From contig CAZBRS010000040.1 in NCBI GenBank assembly GCA_964494475.1, positions 1-57,322 on the forward strand: a stretch of DNA of 57,322 nucleotides. Direction: 5' to 3'. The notes beneath the pieces are model-generated. The model worked only from the letters and a program-made list of their open reading frames with translations. It was not told where the DNA came from and did no database searches. Source of the stretch: CAZBRS01 sp964494475. Lineage in GTDB: Bacteria; Myxococcota_A; UBA9042; CAZBRS01. This document shows positions 35,336-43,307 of the stretch, in pieces; the first letter of the stretch is position 1, and every line of letters starts with the position of its first letter. A program made the position numbers and the translations under genes.

Positions 35336-38300
35336 ATGAGGGTCCGGCTCGGGTTCGTGGGTTGCTGGTGGCTGCTCGGGGTGGTGGTGGGCTGCAGCGA
35401 CACGTCGAGCGAGCCCGACGCCGCGAGCGACGCCCTCCCCGACCTCCTCGACGCCGCGACCGACGCCGGCGAGGTCTCGTTCGACCTGCTGGGCAAGGAC
35501 GCCGGCCGCGACGGGGGGCTCGACGTCCGCTTCGACGTGCCCGACGCCGAGGCCGACGCCGACACCGACACCGACGCGCCCGTGGACCCGTGCGGCCTGG
35601 GGCCCGCTTTCGGGCAGGTGTGCGTGAGCAACAACGACTGCGACGGCGGCTGGTGCATCACGACCAAGGACGGCTACGCCTGCACCGCGGCCTGCGTCGA
35701 CTGCTGCCCCGAGGGCTGGCAGTGCAAGGAGATCCCGGCCGGACCCGACAAGGTCTTCGCCTGCGCGCCCGACCACGTGACGCTGTGCCGACCCTGCGAC
35801 GACAACGCCACCTGCAGCGGCGCGGGCTACCAGCCGGGCGCCTTCTGCCGCGAGCTGCCTGCCGAGGGGCTGGCCCCGACCCTCGGCTCGTTCTGCGCCA
35901 CCCCCTGCTCCGAAGCCGCGCCCTGCCCCACCGGCTACGCCTGCCAACCGCTGGCCGACGCGCCCGTGCCGGGCTCGACGTTCTGCGTCCCCGAGGGCGG
36001 CGACTGCGCGTGCGACGTGGTGGCCGCGGCCCAGGGGATGAGCACGACGTGCGCGCGCTCCACGGCCTTCGGTACCTGCCCGGGCCTGCGCACGTGCACC
36101 GCGACGGGCGGCACGGCCGACGCCTGCGACGCGGCCATGGCGACGGCCGAGGCGTGCAACGGCGCCGACGACGACTGCGACGGCCTCACCGACGACGACC
36201 TGGCCGACCAGGTCGACGCGTGCACCGTGGCGGGCGCCACGGGCGAGTGCGCGCGGGGCACCCTGCGCTGCGTCGGGGGCGCCTGGGCCTGCGAGCCCAT
36301 GGGCGCGGGCTCCGACGAGGTGTGCGACGGCCTCGACAACGACTGCGACGGCCTGTCCGACGAAGACGGCGCCGAGGACTGCACGACCTTCTACCTCGAC
36401 GCCGACCACGATCTGGCGGGTACGTCGAGCACGACACGCTGCGCCTGCGCAGAACCCGAAGGTTTCGCGGCGGTCGCCGGCGACTGCGACGACGCCCACG
36501 CCGCGGCGCTGCCCGGCGGCGCCGAGACCTGCGACGGCCTCGACAACGACTGCGACGGCCTGACCGACGGGCCCGCGACCGCCGTGCCGTGCACCGCGGC
36601 CTGCGGCGCGGGGACTCGCTCGTGCGCAGGCGGCGTGCTCCAGCCCTGCACGGCGCCCGGCACCCACGCCTGCACCGACTTCGCCCTCTGCGCCCCCTAC
36701 CAGACCTGCGAACCCTGCCCTCCCGAGCCCGCCGAGACCTGCAACGGCGTCGACGACGACTGCGACGGCCTGACCGACGCCGACGACCCCGACCTGCTGT
36801 TGCCCGCGGGCTCGGCCGACGACGCCGACGGTGGGGGTGGCGGCGGCCCCCAGGCCTGCGAGGACCAGGCGGGCGTGTGCGCGGGAGCCCGAAAGCCGGC
36901 CGCGCTCTGTGTCGAAGGCGCCTGGCGCCCGTGCGACGCTGCCGCCTACCTGGCGCACGCGCCCGCGTGGCAGGCCGACGCCGAGACCCGCTGCGACGGC
37001 CTCGACAACGACTGCGACGGCGCCGTCGACGACGACTTCGCGTGGACGGGCGGCGACGGCGTGCCGGTGACCGGGCCCGGGCAGCCGTGCGGCGCCGGCG
37101 CCTGCGCGGGCGGCGTGACGGCCTGCTCCGCCGCGGGCGACGCCCTCACGTGCGCGGGGCTGGGGAACCCGACCCCCGAGGTTTGCAACGGCCAGGACGA
37201 CGACTGCGACGGCTTGACCGACGCTGACGATCAGGCCACCCCGTGCGGCGGCGCGGCCTGCAACGTGCCCATGCTGGCCGCGCCCTGCGAGGTGCAGGCC
37301 GGCGTGTGCAGCGGCACGCAGAAGCCTGCCAGGCTCTGCACGCGCTCGGGGAGCGGTTGGTTGACCTGCGACGCCGAGTCCTACCTGGCCCACTCGGCCG
37401 CCCACGAGGCCGCCGCCGAGACCCGCTGCGACGACCTCGACAACGACTGCGACGGCCTGACCGACGAGGGCTTGACGAGCCCCTATTACCTCGACGCCGA
37501 CGACGACGGCTACGGCGACCCGAGCGCCGTGCGGCCCGCCTGCAGTCTGCCCGCGGGCGCCGTCACGAACGCCCTCGACTGCGACGACGGGGACAGCGCG
37601 ATCCACCCGGGCGCCGACGAAGGCTGCAACGCCAAGGACGACGACTGCGACGGCCAGACCGACGGGCTCGTGAAGAGCTGCACCAACGGCTGCGAGGCGG
37701 CCACGGTCACCTGCACCGCCGGCCAGTGGAGCGTGTGCCCGGCCAGCTCCCCCCTCTCGTGCCTGGCCTACGACACCTGCGCCTTCGCGCCCCTCTGCGC
37801 GGCTTTTTGTCCCCCGGCCCCCGCCGAGACCTGCAACGGCGGCGACGACGACTGCGACGGCCAGACCGACGAGGACCAGGGGAGCACGGCCTGCGGCCTC
37901 GGAGCCTGCGCGCACGTGGCGCCGAACTGCGCGAACGGCACGCCGAAGGCCTGCGACCCCTACGAGGGCAAGACCGACGAACGCTGCAACGACGTCGACG
38001 ACGACTGCGACGGCCAGACCGACGAGGACCTGGGCTCGCTGTCCTGCGGCCTGGGCGCCTGCGCGCACACCGTCCCGGCCTGCATGGCCGGCGTGGCCCA
38101 GACCTGCGACCCCCTGGCGGGCAAGACCGACGAGACCTGCAACGGCCAGGACGACGACTGCGACGGAACGCCCGACGACGGCAACCCGGGGGGTGGCCTG
38201 TCGTGCACGGTGCCCGGCGCCAAGGGCGAGTGCGCGAAGGGCGTCACGCGCTGCAGCGCGGGCGGCATCGTGTGCGATCAGGTGGTCTTCGGGGGAACCG

Positions 38301-39295
38301 AAGTCTGCGACGGCAAGGACAACGACTGCGACGGCGCCACCGACGGCCTGAACCGCGCCTGCACCAACGGCTGCAACTGGGGCAACGAGGCCTGCGGCAA
38401 CGGCTCCTGGGCAGCCTGCGACGCCGCCCCGGCCGAGTGCACCACGGGGCCCTGCTGCGATGGGTGCAACTTCCTCACCCCCGACACGATGTGCGACTTC
38501 GTGCCCGCCGGGACCGACGTCCGCTGCACGGCGGCCACGGCCTGCGGGGGCGCCGTCGAGGCGCAGGAGTGGTACCGCTACTGCACGGGCGCGAGCGCGA
38601 CCTGCAACGACCAGAACCTGCAGACGATCGGGTGGATGACCCTGGACACCTGCGCGAGCAACCAGCCCTGCGAGCTCGCCGGCGACACGGGAGCCTGCGG
38701 CGAGAGCTGCGCCCTGGGCTGCGCGGCCGGCGCCTGCGTGGAGGAGGCCTGCCCGCCCGAGGGCTGCGCCGTCGACGGGCCGGTCCTCTACTTCCGAGAT
38801 GCTGAGGTCGGCGTGGTGGGCGACTGCACGACCGACCCCGGGTGGCACTCGGGGCCCGTCGGCTCGTCGGTGCTCTGGACCTGGGCGTCGCGCTGCGCCG
38901 TGCCCCCGGTCGGGGCGTACGGCGGGTACAGCGCACGCTGGCAGTTCACCCTGACCGCCAGCGGCTTCACCGACATCGCGATCGACCTCCCGCCCGTGGC
39001 CGAGGTGTGCAACCTGGTCCAAAACGTGGCCGCCACCAACCGCTACGCCGACGGGGTGTTCTACCAACTGAGCGGTCCCAACGGCTTCAGCAGCACGTCG
39101 GCCGCGATCGCCCCCTCGCTGCTGAAGGGGCAGACCAAGAGCCTGACGTTCTCCACGGCCTTCCTCGACGCCGGCACGTACACGCTGACGCTGTTCGATC
39201 GCAGCAACAGCGCCTCGGCCTCGGGCTGCTTCGACGGCAGCGAGTGGTCTACGCGGTGGATCTTCGCGGATCAGGTTCGGGTTCGAGCGCTGTGA
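35336..39295 (+). CDS. Large MopE-like Cys/Asp-repeat lipoprotein (putative metal binding)
   Basis: 1319 residues from ATG at 35336: MRVRLGFVGCWWLLGVVVGC gives lipobox VVGC, followed by an Asp/Ala-rich linker. Twelve copies of a C-[DN]-x-x-D-[DN]-D-C-D-G unit (such as CDGLDNDCDGLTD and CNGVDDDCDGLTD) are spaced 30-110 residues apart between about residues 270 and 1005. YLDADDDGYGDP and DCDDGDSAIHPGA segments match the copper-binding MopE/putative metal-binding motif family. The C-terminal ~180 residues form a beta-sandwich that may be jelly-roll-like. Such proteins sit at the surface and bind divalent or copper ions through Asp/Cys. The high-copy DNA repeat GACGACGACTGCGACGG makes the region prone to copy-number error. 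Confidence 0.88.
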   Translation: MRVRLGFVGCWWLLGVVVGCSDTSSEPDAASDALPDLLDAATDAGEVSFDLLGKDAGRDGGLDVRFDVPDAEADADTDTDAPVDPCGLGPAFGQVCVSNNDCDGGWCITTKDGYACTAACVDCCPEGWQCKEIPAGPDKVFACAPDHVTLCRPCDDNATCSGAGYQPGAFCRELPAEGLAPTLGSFCATPCSEAAPCPTGYACQPLADAPVPGSTFCVPEGGDCACDVVAAAQGMSTTCARSTAFGTCPGLRTCTATGGTADACDAAMATAEACNGADDDCDGLTDDDLADQVDACTVAGATGECARGTLRCVGGAWACEPMGAGSDEVCDGLDNDCDGLSDEDGAEDCTTFYLDADHDLAGTSSTTRCACAEPEGFAAVAGDCDDAHAAALPGGAETCDGLDNDCDGLTDGPATAVPCTAACGAGTRSCAGGVLQPCTAPGTHACTDFALCAPYQTCEPCPPEPAETCNGVDDDCDGLTDADDPDLLLPAGSADDADGGGGGGPQACEDQAGVCAGARKPAALCVEGAWRPCDAAAYLAHAPAWQADAETRCDGLDNDCDGAVDDDFAWTGGDGVPVTGPGQPCGAGACAGGVTACSAAGDALTCAGLGNPTPEVCNGQDDDCDGLTDADDQATPCGGAACNVPMLAAPCEVQAGVCSGTQKPARLCTRSGSGWLTCDAESYLAHSAAHEAAAETRCDDLDNDCDGLTDEGLTSPYYLDADDDGYGDPSAVRPACSLPAGAVTNALDCDDGDSAIHPGADEGCNAKDDDCDGQTDGLVKSCTNGCEAATVTCTAGQWSVCPASSPLSCLAYDTCAFAPLCAAFCPPAPAETCNGGDDDCDGQTDEDQGSTACGLGACAHVAPNCANGTPKACDPYEGKTDERCNDVDDDCDGQTDEDLGSLSCGLGACAHTVPACMAGVAQTCDPLAGKTDETCNGQDDDCDGTPDDGNPGGGLSCTVPGAKGECAKGVTRCSAGGIVCDQVVFGGTEVCDGKDNDCDGATDGLNRACTNGCNWGNEACGNGSWAACDAAPAECTTGPCCDGCNFLTPDTMCDFVPAGTDVRCTAATACGGAVEAQEWYRYCTGASATCNDQNLQTIGWMTLDTCASNQPCELAGDTGACGESCALGCAAGACVEEACPPEGCAVDGPVLYFRDAEVGVVGDCTTDPGWHSGPVGSSVLWTWASRCAVPPVGAYGGYSARWQFTLTASGFTDIAIDLPPVAEVCNLVQNVAATNRYADGVFYQLSGPNGFSSTSAAIAPSLLKGQTKSLTFSTAFLDAGTYTLTLFDRSNSASASGCFDGSEWSTRWIFADQVRVRAL

Positions 39296-39306
39296 CGGGA
39301 GGGCAC

Positions 39307-39330
39307 GGGCGCGATGAATCGCGCCCCTAC
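39307..39330. repeat. REP-like palindrome, copy 1
   Basis: GGGCGCGAT-GA-ATCGCGCCC (9-bp perfect arms, 39307-39326) followed by CTAC. It lies between convergent genes. The CTA supplies the TAG stop of the OmpA gene in the left contig end. A second identical 24-bp copy occurs at 56141-56164. Confidence 0.75.
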
Positions 39331-39377
39331 TGCCTTTCGAGGATGAGGAACTCGACGCGGCGGTTGGTCTCGCGGGC
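39323..39377. repeat. 55-bp end duplication, left copy (assembly artefact)
   Basis: Identical to 39478-39532 on the other side of the N gap. It is the same k=55-type contig overlap seen at 4991-5045 and 5146-5200. Fragment of the ompA-like 3' end only. Confidence 0.9.
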
Positions 39378-39477
39378 NNNNNNNNNNNNNNNNNNNNNNN
39401 NNNNNNNNNNNNNNNNNNNNNNNNNNNNNNNNNNNNNNNNNNNNNNNNNNNNNNNNNNNNNNNNNNNNNNNNNNNNN
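39378..39477. other. Assembly gap (100 Ns)
   Basis: Exactly 100 Ns between identical 55-bp flanks, so the contigs most likely overlap and the real gap is zero. In that case the OmpA gene ends directly beside the REP-like palindrome. Confidence 0.97.
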
Positions 39478-39532
39478 GCCCCTACTGCCTTTCGAGGATG
39501 AGGAACTCGACGCGGCGGTTGGTCTCGCGGGC
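39478..39532. repeat. 55-bp end duplication, right copy
   Basis: Repeats 39323-39377 exactly and contains the stop and last codons of the OmpA-family gene. Confidence 0.9.
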
Positions 39533-41155
39533 GGCCTCGTCGGCCTCGGGCAGCGGGGCCAGCGGCTTCTCGGAGCCCCAGCCGGCCGACTGCAGGCGGC
39601 TCTTGTCGATGCCCTTCTTGGTCATGAACTTCACGATGGCCGCGGCGCGCTTCTCGGAGAGCTTCTTGTTGTTGGCGGCCTTGCCCTCGGACGAGGTGTG
39701 GCCCTCGACGCTCACCTTGGTGATCTCGGGGTGATCCTTGAGGATCGCGCTCACCTGCTCGAGGATGTCGTAGCTCTTCTTCAGGACGACGTCGGTGCCC
39801 TTCTGGAAGAACACCTTCTGCATGATCACGATCTTTTCCTTGGTGATGAACACCGCGGGGGGCGTGTCGGGGCAGCCGTCCTGGTCTTCGTACTCGTTGA
39901 CGGTCTCGGGCTCGAGGGGGCACTTGTCGTTCGTGTCGAGCACGCCGTCCTTGTCGTTGTCGGGGTCGGGGCAGCCGTCGACGTCCTGGAAGCCGTCGAT
40001 GTCCTCGGCCTCGTTGGGGCACGCGTCGCGGGCGTCGGCGATGCCGTCGTTGTCGTTGTCGGGGTCGGGGCAGCCGTCGGCGTCGGCGAACTGGTCGATG
40101 TCTTCGGCCTTGTCGGGGCACTTGTCGCTGACGTCGGGGATGTTGTCGGCGTCGTTGTCGGGGTCGGGGCAACCCTCTTCGTCGCGGTAGCCGTCGATGT
40201 CTTCGGGATCGAGGGGGCAGAGATCCTTGCCGTCGACGATGCCGTCGTGGTCCTGGTCGGCCGGCGAGTCGGCGCGCGGGAACCAGCCCACGCTCGCGAA
40301 CAGGCGGTACTTGGGGTTGCCCACGCCCTTGAGGAAGCCCGCGCCGCCGCCGAGCGTGAAGCCGAGGCCCCCGTCGGTCAGGTACTTCACGGCCGCGTCG
40401 CCCTCGAGGTAGCGCGTGTTGCGCTCGGCGTAGAAGTCGCTGATGTCGGTCGCCGACTGCAGCTCGCCGATGACGAACAGGTTCTTCTGGTAGACCGGGA
40501 TCGACGTGGCGAGGCCCAACAGGAGCTCGTCGTTGATGGCCAGGAAGCCGAGCTGGCTGTTCTCGCGCATGCGGTAGCCGGCGTTCAGGGCCACGCGGTA
40601 GTCGTCGATGTTCAGTTCGGCGATCAGGCGCGGAACGAACGTGGCGCTCTTCTCGGCCACGAACGAGTCGTTCTTGGCCGTGGGCACCGTGACGCCCAGG
40701 TCGAGCCCCAGACCGAAGCCCTTGCGCTGGTGATCGAGGATGGTGCCCTTCACGCCGAAGCGCAGGTCGCCGAGCGTGAACGACGAGATGTCGCCGACCG
40801 ACACGACCGAGGCCCCGCTCTTTCCGCTGACCATGTCGATGGGCACGTCGACGCCGATCTCGAGGCGCTTCCACAGGCTGAACGAGAACAGGGCGTCCAG
40901 CTGCACGAGCCCCTTCACGACCTCTTGCGTGACCTTGTTGCCGGTCTCGCGCACGAAGGCCAGGGGCCGCGCCGCGTAGTTGAAGAACAGGCCGACGTTG
41001 GGCTTCAGGTGCCCGTTGGACTCGGAGCCGCTGACCGTCAGGTAGTCCTGCGCGTACGGAGACGGCGCGAACTTCTGCACGCTGAACTGGGCGAGCGCGG
41101 CCTGGGACGCGATGACGAGCACCGCCAGGGCCAGAGTGAGCTTCATCAGACGCAT
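39482..41155 (-). CDS. OmpA-family protein with thrombospondin type 3 calcium repeats
   Basis: 557 residues from the ATG at 41155 (GGGGAGG upstream). Signal peptide MRLMKLTLALAVLVIASQAALA. Residues ~25-290 form a predicted outer-membrane beta-barrel. Four TSP3-like repeats follow (DHDGIVDGKDLCPLDPEDIDG, then PDPDNDADNIPDVSDKCP and two more), acidic and likely calcium-bound. The C-terminal OmpA peptidoglycan-binding domain has VSVEGHTSSEG and LSEKRAAAIVKFMTKKGI, ending in ETNRRVEFLILERQ. It anchors the outer membrane to peptidoglycan. A TTGCAA-N16-TACTCT promoter lies just upstream. A perfect 7-bp inverted repeat CAAGCCC/GGGCTTG at 41229-41243 sits between it and the divergent radical SAM gene. 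Confidence 0.93.
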   Translation of the reverse strand: MRLMKLTLALAVLVIASQAALAQFSVQKFAPSPYAQDYLTVSGSESNGHLKPNVGLFFNYAARPLAFVRETGNKVTQEVVKGLVQLDALFSFSLWKRLEIGVDVPIDMVSGKSGASVVSVGDISSFTLGDLRFGVKGTILDHQRKGFGLGLDLGVTVPTAKNDSFVAEKSATFVPRLIAELNIDDYRVALNAGYRMRENSQLGFLAINDELLLGLATSIPVYQKNLFVIGELQSATDISDFYAERNTRYLEGDAAVKYLTDGGLGFTLGGGAGFLKGVGNPKYRLFASVGWFPRADSPADQDHDGIVDGKDLCPLDPEDIDGYRDEEGCPDPDNDADNIPDVSDKCPDKAEDIDQFADADGCPDPDNDNDGIADARDACPNEAEDIDGFQDVDGCPDPDNDKDGVLDTNDKCPLEPETVNEYEDQDGCPDTPPAVFITKEKIVIMQKVFFQKGTDVVLKKSYDILEQVSAILKDHPEITKVSVEGHTSSEGKAANNKKLSEKRAAAIVKFMTKKGIDKSRLQSAGWGSEKPLAPLPEADEAARETNRRVEFLILERQ

Positions 41156-41228
41156 GGGGCCTCCCCTTTCGCGTGTCGTACACGCATTCTTTCTTGTGGC
41201 ACGAGAGTAACGCCGTTGGCCCAAATTG

Positions 41229-41243
41229 CAAGCCCCGGGCTTG
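41229..41243. repeat. Intergenic 15-bp palindrome CAAGCCC-C-GGGCTTG
   Basis: Perfect 7-bp arms with a one-base centre, in the 139-bp space between the divergent OmpA and radical SAM genes. Its TTG overlaps a -35-like TTGACC directed toward the radical SAM gene. It could be a regulator-binding site; nothing else supports that. Confidence 0.35.
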
Positions 41244-41294
41244 ACCCCGACGCGCCGAGGGTGCGAACGTGGGACGTTTCGGACGGGAGCGGGC

Positions 41295-43307
41295 ATGGAT
41301 CTGACGTACAGCGTGGACACCGGGTGCAGCGTGGGCTGCGGCTTCTGCCCCTTCCAGCGGGCCGAGCGCCCGTCGGTGGCCGAGCACGTCGCGCGCCTGG
41401 GGGCGCTGATCGAGGGTGCGCCCTTCGCGAAGCGCCTCCTGCTGTTCGGCGGCGACCTGCTCACGCTGCCCGGGCTCGACACGCTCCTTCGGGGCCTCGA
41501 CGGCCTGCCCAGCCGACCCGACGTCTACCTGTACACGCCCCTCGTGCACCCGCGCGCCGCGCTCGGCCTGGCCGGCCGGGGCGTGGCGGGGCTGATCGTG
41601 CCCTTCTTCCACTGGCAGGCCGAGGCGCTGCCGTTCGCGCCGCCCCCGACGGCCGTGCTCAAGGTGGCGCGCGCGGCCGTGCAGGCCGGCCTCCGCGTAA
41701 TCCCCTACGTGTTCGTGCTGCCCGAGAACGCCGCCCGGCTCGACGACTTCGTGCACCGCCTGCACCGCGCGCTGGGCTTCGACACGCTCCTCCTGCGCGT
41801 GATGAACGTGCTCCTGCGCGACGACCGCGCCATCCCCTACGCCGAAGTGGCGCCGGGGCTGCGGCGCACGGCCGCCCTGGCTCGCGCGCTCGGCGTCGAC
41901 GCGCGCTTCTCGGGCGACGAGTACCCGCCCCCCTGCGCCGAGGGGTTATGGGACGACGCGCCGGGTCTCTTCGCCGCCCTGGTGGCCGAGCACGAAGGGC
42001 CCGAGGTCAACCGCGCGCTGCCCGGCTGCGCCTCGTGCAGCCTGGCCCGCCGTTGCCGGTGGGGGTACGCGCCCTACCTCGATCGCTTCGGGCCCGCCGA
42101 CTTCCGCCCCGTCGTCAGCCGCGAGCCTCCGCTCCGCCACGTGCGCGAGTTCGCGCCGGAAGGGGGCGAGCCGGCGCTGGCCTCGCGCTGGACCTACGAC
42201 CGCGCCGAGATCCCCGTGGCCTGCACGCGCCCCTGGACCACCCTCGAGCTGCTGGCGCTGCAGCCGCGCATGGCGGGGCCGTGCAACGAAGACTGGCTGA
42301 AGCGCGACCTCGAGCCCCTCGCGGACGGCACCCTGCAGGGCGCCTGGAACGGGCCCTACTTCCGCACCATGCGCGAGCGCATGCTGGCGGGCGCGTGCGA
42401 CGAGATCTGCCACGCGCACTGCTCCGAGCGCTCGCGGGCTGGCGGCGAGCCCGAGGCCGAGGCCCACGTGCGCGTCAGCGGACGCTCCGAGGCGTTCCTG
42501 GCCAACCGCCTGGTGCAGGCCCGGGAGATCCTCGGGGGCGCCGTCACCCTGGCCTCGCTGCCCACGTCGTTCTCGTTCGGGCCCACCGGGCGCTGCAACC
42601 ACCGCTGCGTCATGTGCCACAACCTCTACGACCGCGACCACGGGATGATCTGGGAGCTCGACGCGCCCTTCTACGACCAGATCCGGGGCCTGCTGCCCAC
42701 CCTGGCCGAGCTGCACGTGTCAGGCGCCGGCGAGCCCCTGGTCTCGGCGCCCTTCCGCGCTTTCCTGGCCGGCCTCGACGCCGCTCGCCACCCGGACCTG
42801 CGCGTCACCCTCACCACCAACGGCGCGCTGCTCGACCGCCGGCTGCAGGAGCAGCTCCGCGCCGTGCCCTTCGGCGCCGTCATCCTGTCGCTGAACGCCG
42901 CCACCGCCCCGACCCACCGCGCGGTCTGCGGGGTCGACGACTTCGCGCGCGTGCGGCGAAACCTCGACGACCTGCTGGCCCACCGCGAGCGCTTCACGGC
43001 CGGACCGCCCGCCGTGCAGCTCGGCTTCGTGGTCATGCGCCGCAACGTGCACGAGCTGCCGGCCTTCCTCGACCTGGCCCGCGACCTGGGCTGCAGCGTG
43101 CGCCTGACCGCCATGGAGCCCGACAACCTGAACGCGACCGAGGCCCTGGGCGCCGCGCCCGCCGAGCTGGAGCGCGCCCTGGCCCTGCTGGCCGACCTGC
43201 GCGCCGCCTGGGGCCGCGACGCGCGCATCGTGCAGTACCTCGACTCGGTCACCGACACGCTGACGCTGCAGCGCGCGCACCCGGTCGTGAAACAACTGAC
43301 GGTGTAA
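41295..43307 (+). CDS. Two-domain radical SAM enzyme with central SPASM-like cysteines
   Basis: 670 residues from the ATG at 41295. The first radical SAM cluster site is at the very N-terminus: Cys11, Cys15, Cys18 (GCSVGCGFC). A second classical one, GRCNHRCVMC (Cys434, 438, 441), starts a full C-terminal radical SAM domain with TTNGALLD and FVVMRRNVHELP strands. Between them lie CASC-x5-C (residues 245-254) and a SPASM-type set: Cys310 in CTRPW, Cys330 in GPCNEDW, Cys368, 372 and 376 in GACDEICHAHC. This gives rSAM - auxiliary Cys - SPASM - rSAM, so up to four iron-sulfur clusters. No precursor peptide or substrate gene was seen nearby. It is convergent with nrdJ, with stops adjacent. The reaction is unknown. 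Confidence 0.88.
   Translation: MDLTYSVDTGCSVGCGFCPFQRAERPSVAEHVARLGALIEGAPFAKRLLLFGGDLLTLPGLDTLLRGLDGLPSRPDVYLYTPLVHPRAALGLAGRGVAGLIVPFFHWQAEALPFAPPPTAVLKVARAAVQAGLRVIPYVFVLPENAARLDDFVHRLHRALGFDTLLLRVMNVLLRDDRAIPYAEVAPGLRRTAALARALGVDARFSGDEYPPPCAEGLWDDAPGLFAALVAEHEGPEVNRALPGCASCSLARRCRWGYAPYLDRFGPADFRPVVSREPPLRHVREFAPEGGEPALASRWTYDRAEIPVACTRPWTTLELLALQPRMAGPCNEDWLKRDLEPLADGTLQGAWNGPYFRTMRERMLAGACDEICHAHCSERSRAGGEPEAEAHVRVSGRSEAFLANRLVQAREILGGAVTLASLPTSFSFGPTGRCNHRCVMCHNLYDRDHGMIWELDAPFYDQIRGLLPTLAELHVSGAGEPLVSAPFRAFLAGLDAARHPDLRVTLTTNGALLDRRLQEQLRAVPFGAVILSLNAATAPTHRAVCGVDDFARVRRNLDDLLAHRERFTAGPPAVQLGFVVMRRNVHELPAFLDLARDLGCSVRLTAMEPDNLNATEALGAAPAELERALALLADLRAAWGRDARIVQYLDSVTDTLTLQRAHPVVKQLTV

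Noticed and set aside
35336..39295. Possible CRISPR array because of many similar repeats at 36-38 kb.
   Set aside because: The repeats are coding, irregularly spaced and degenerate, encoding CDGxDxDCDG units in one long protein.
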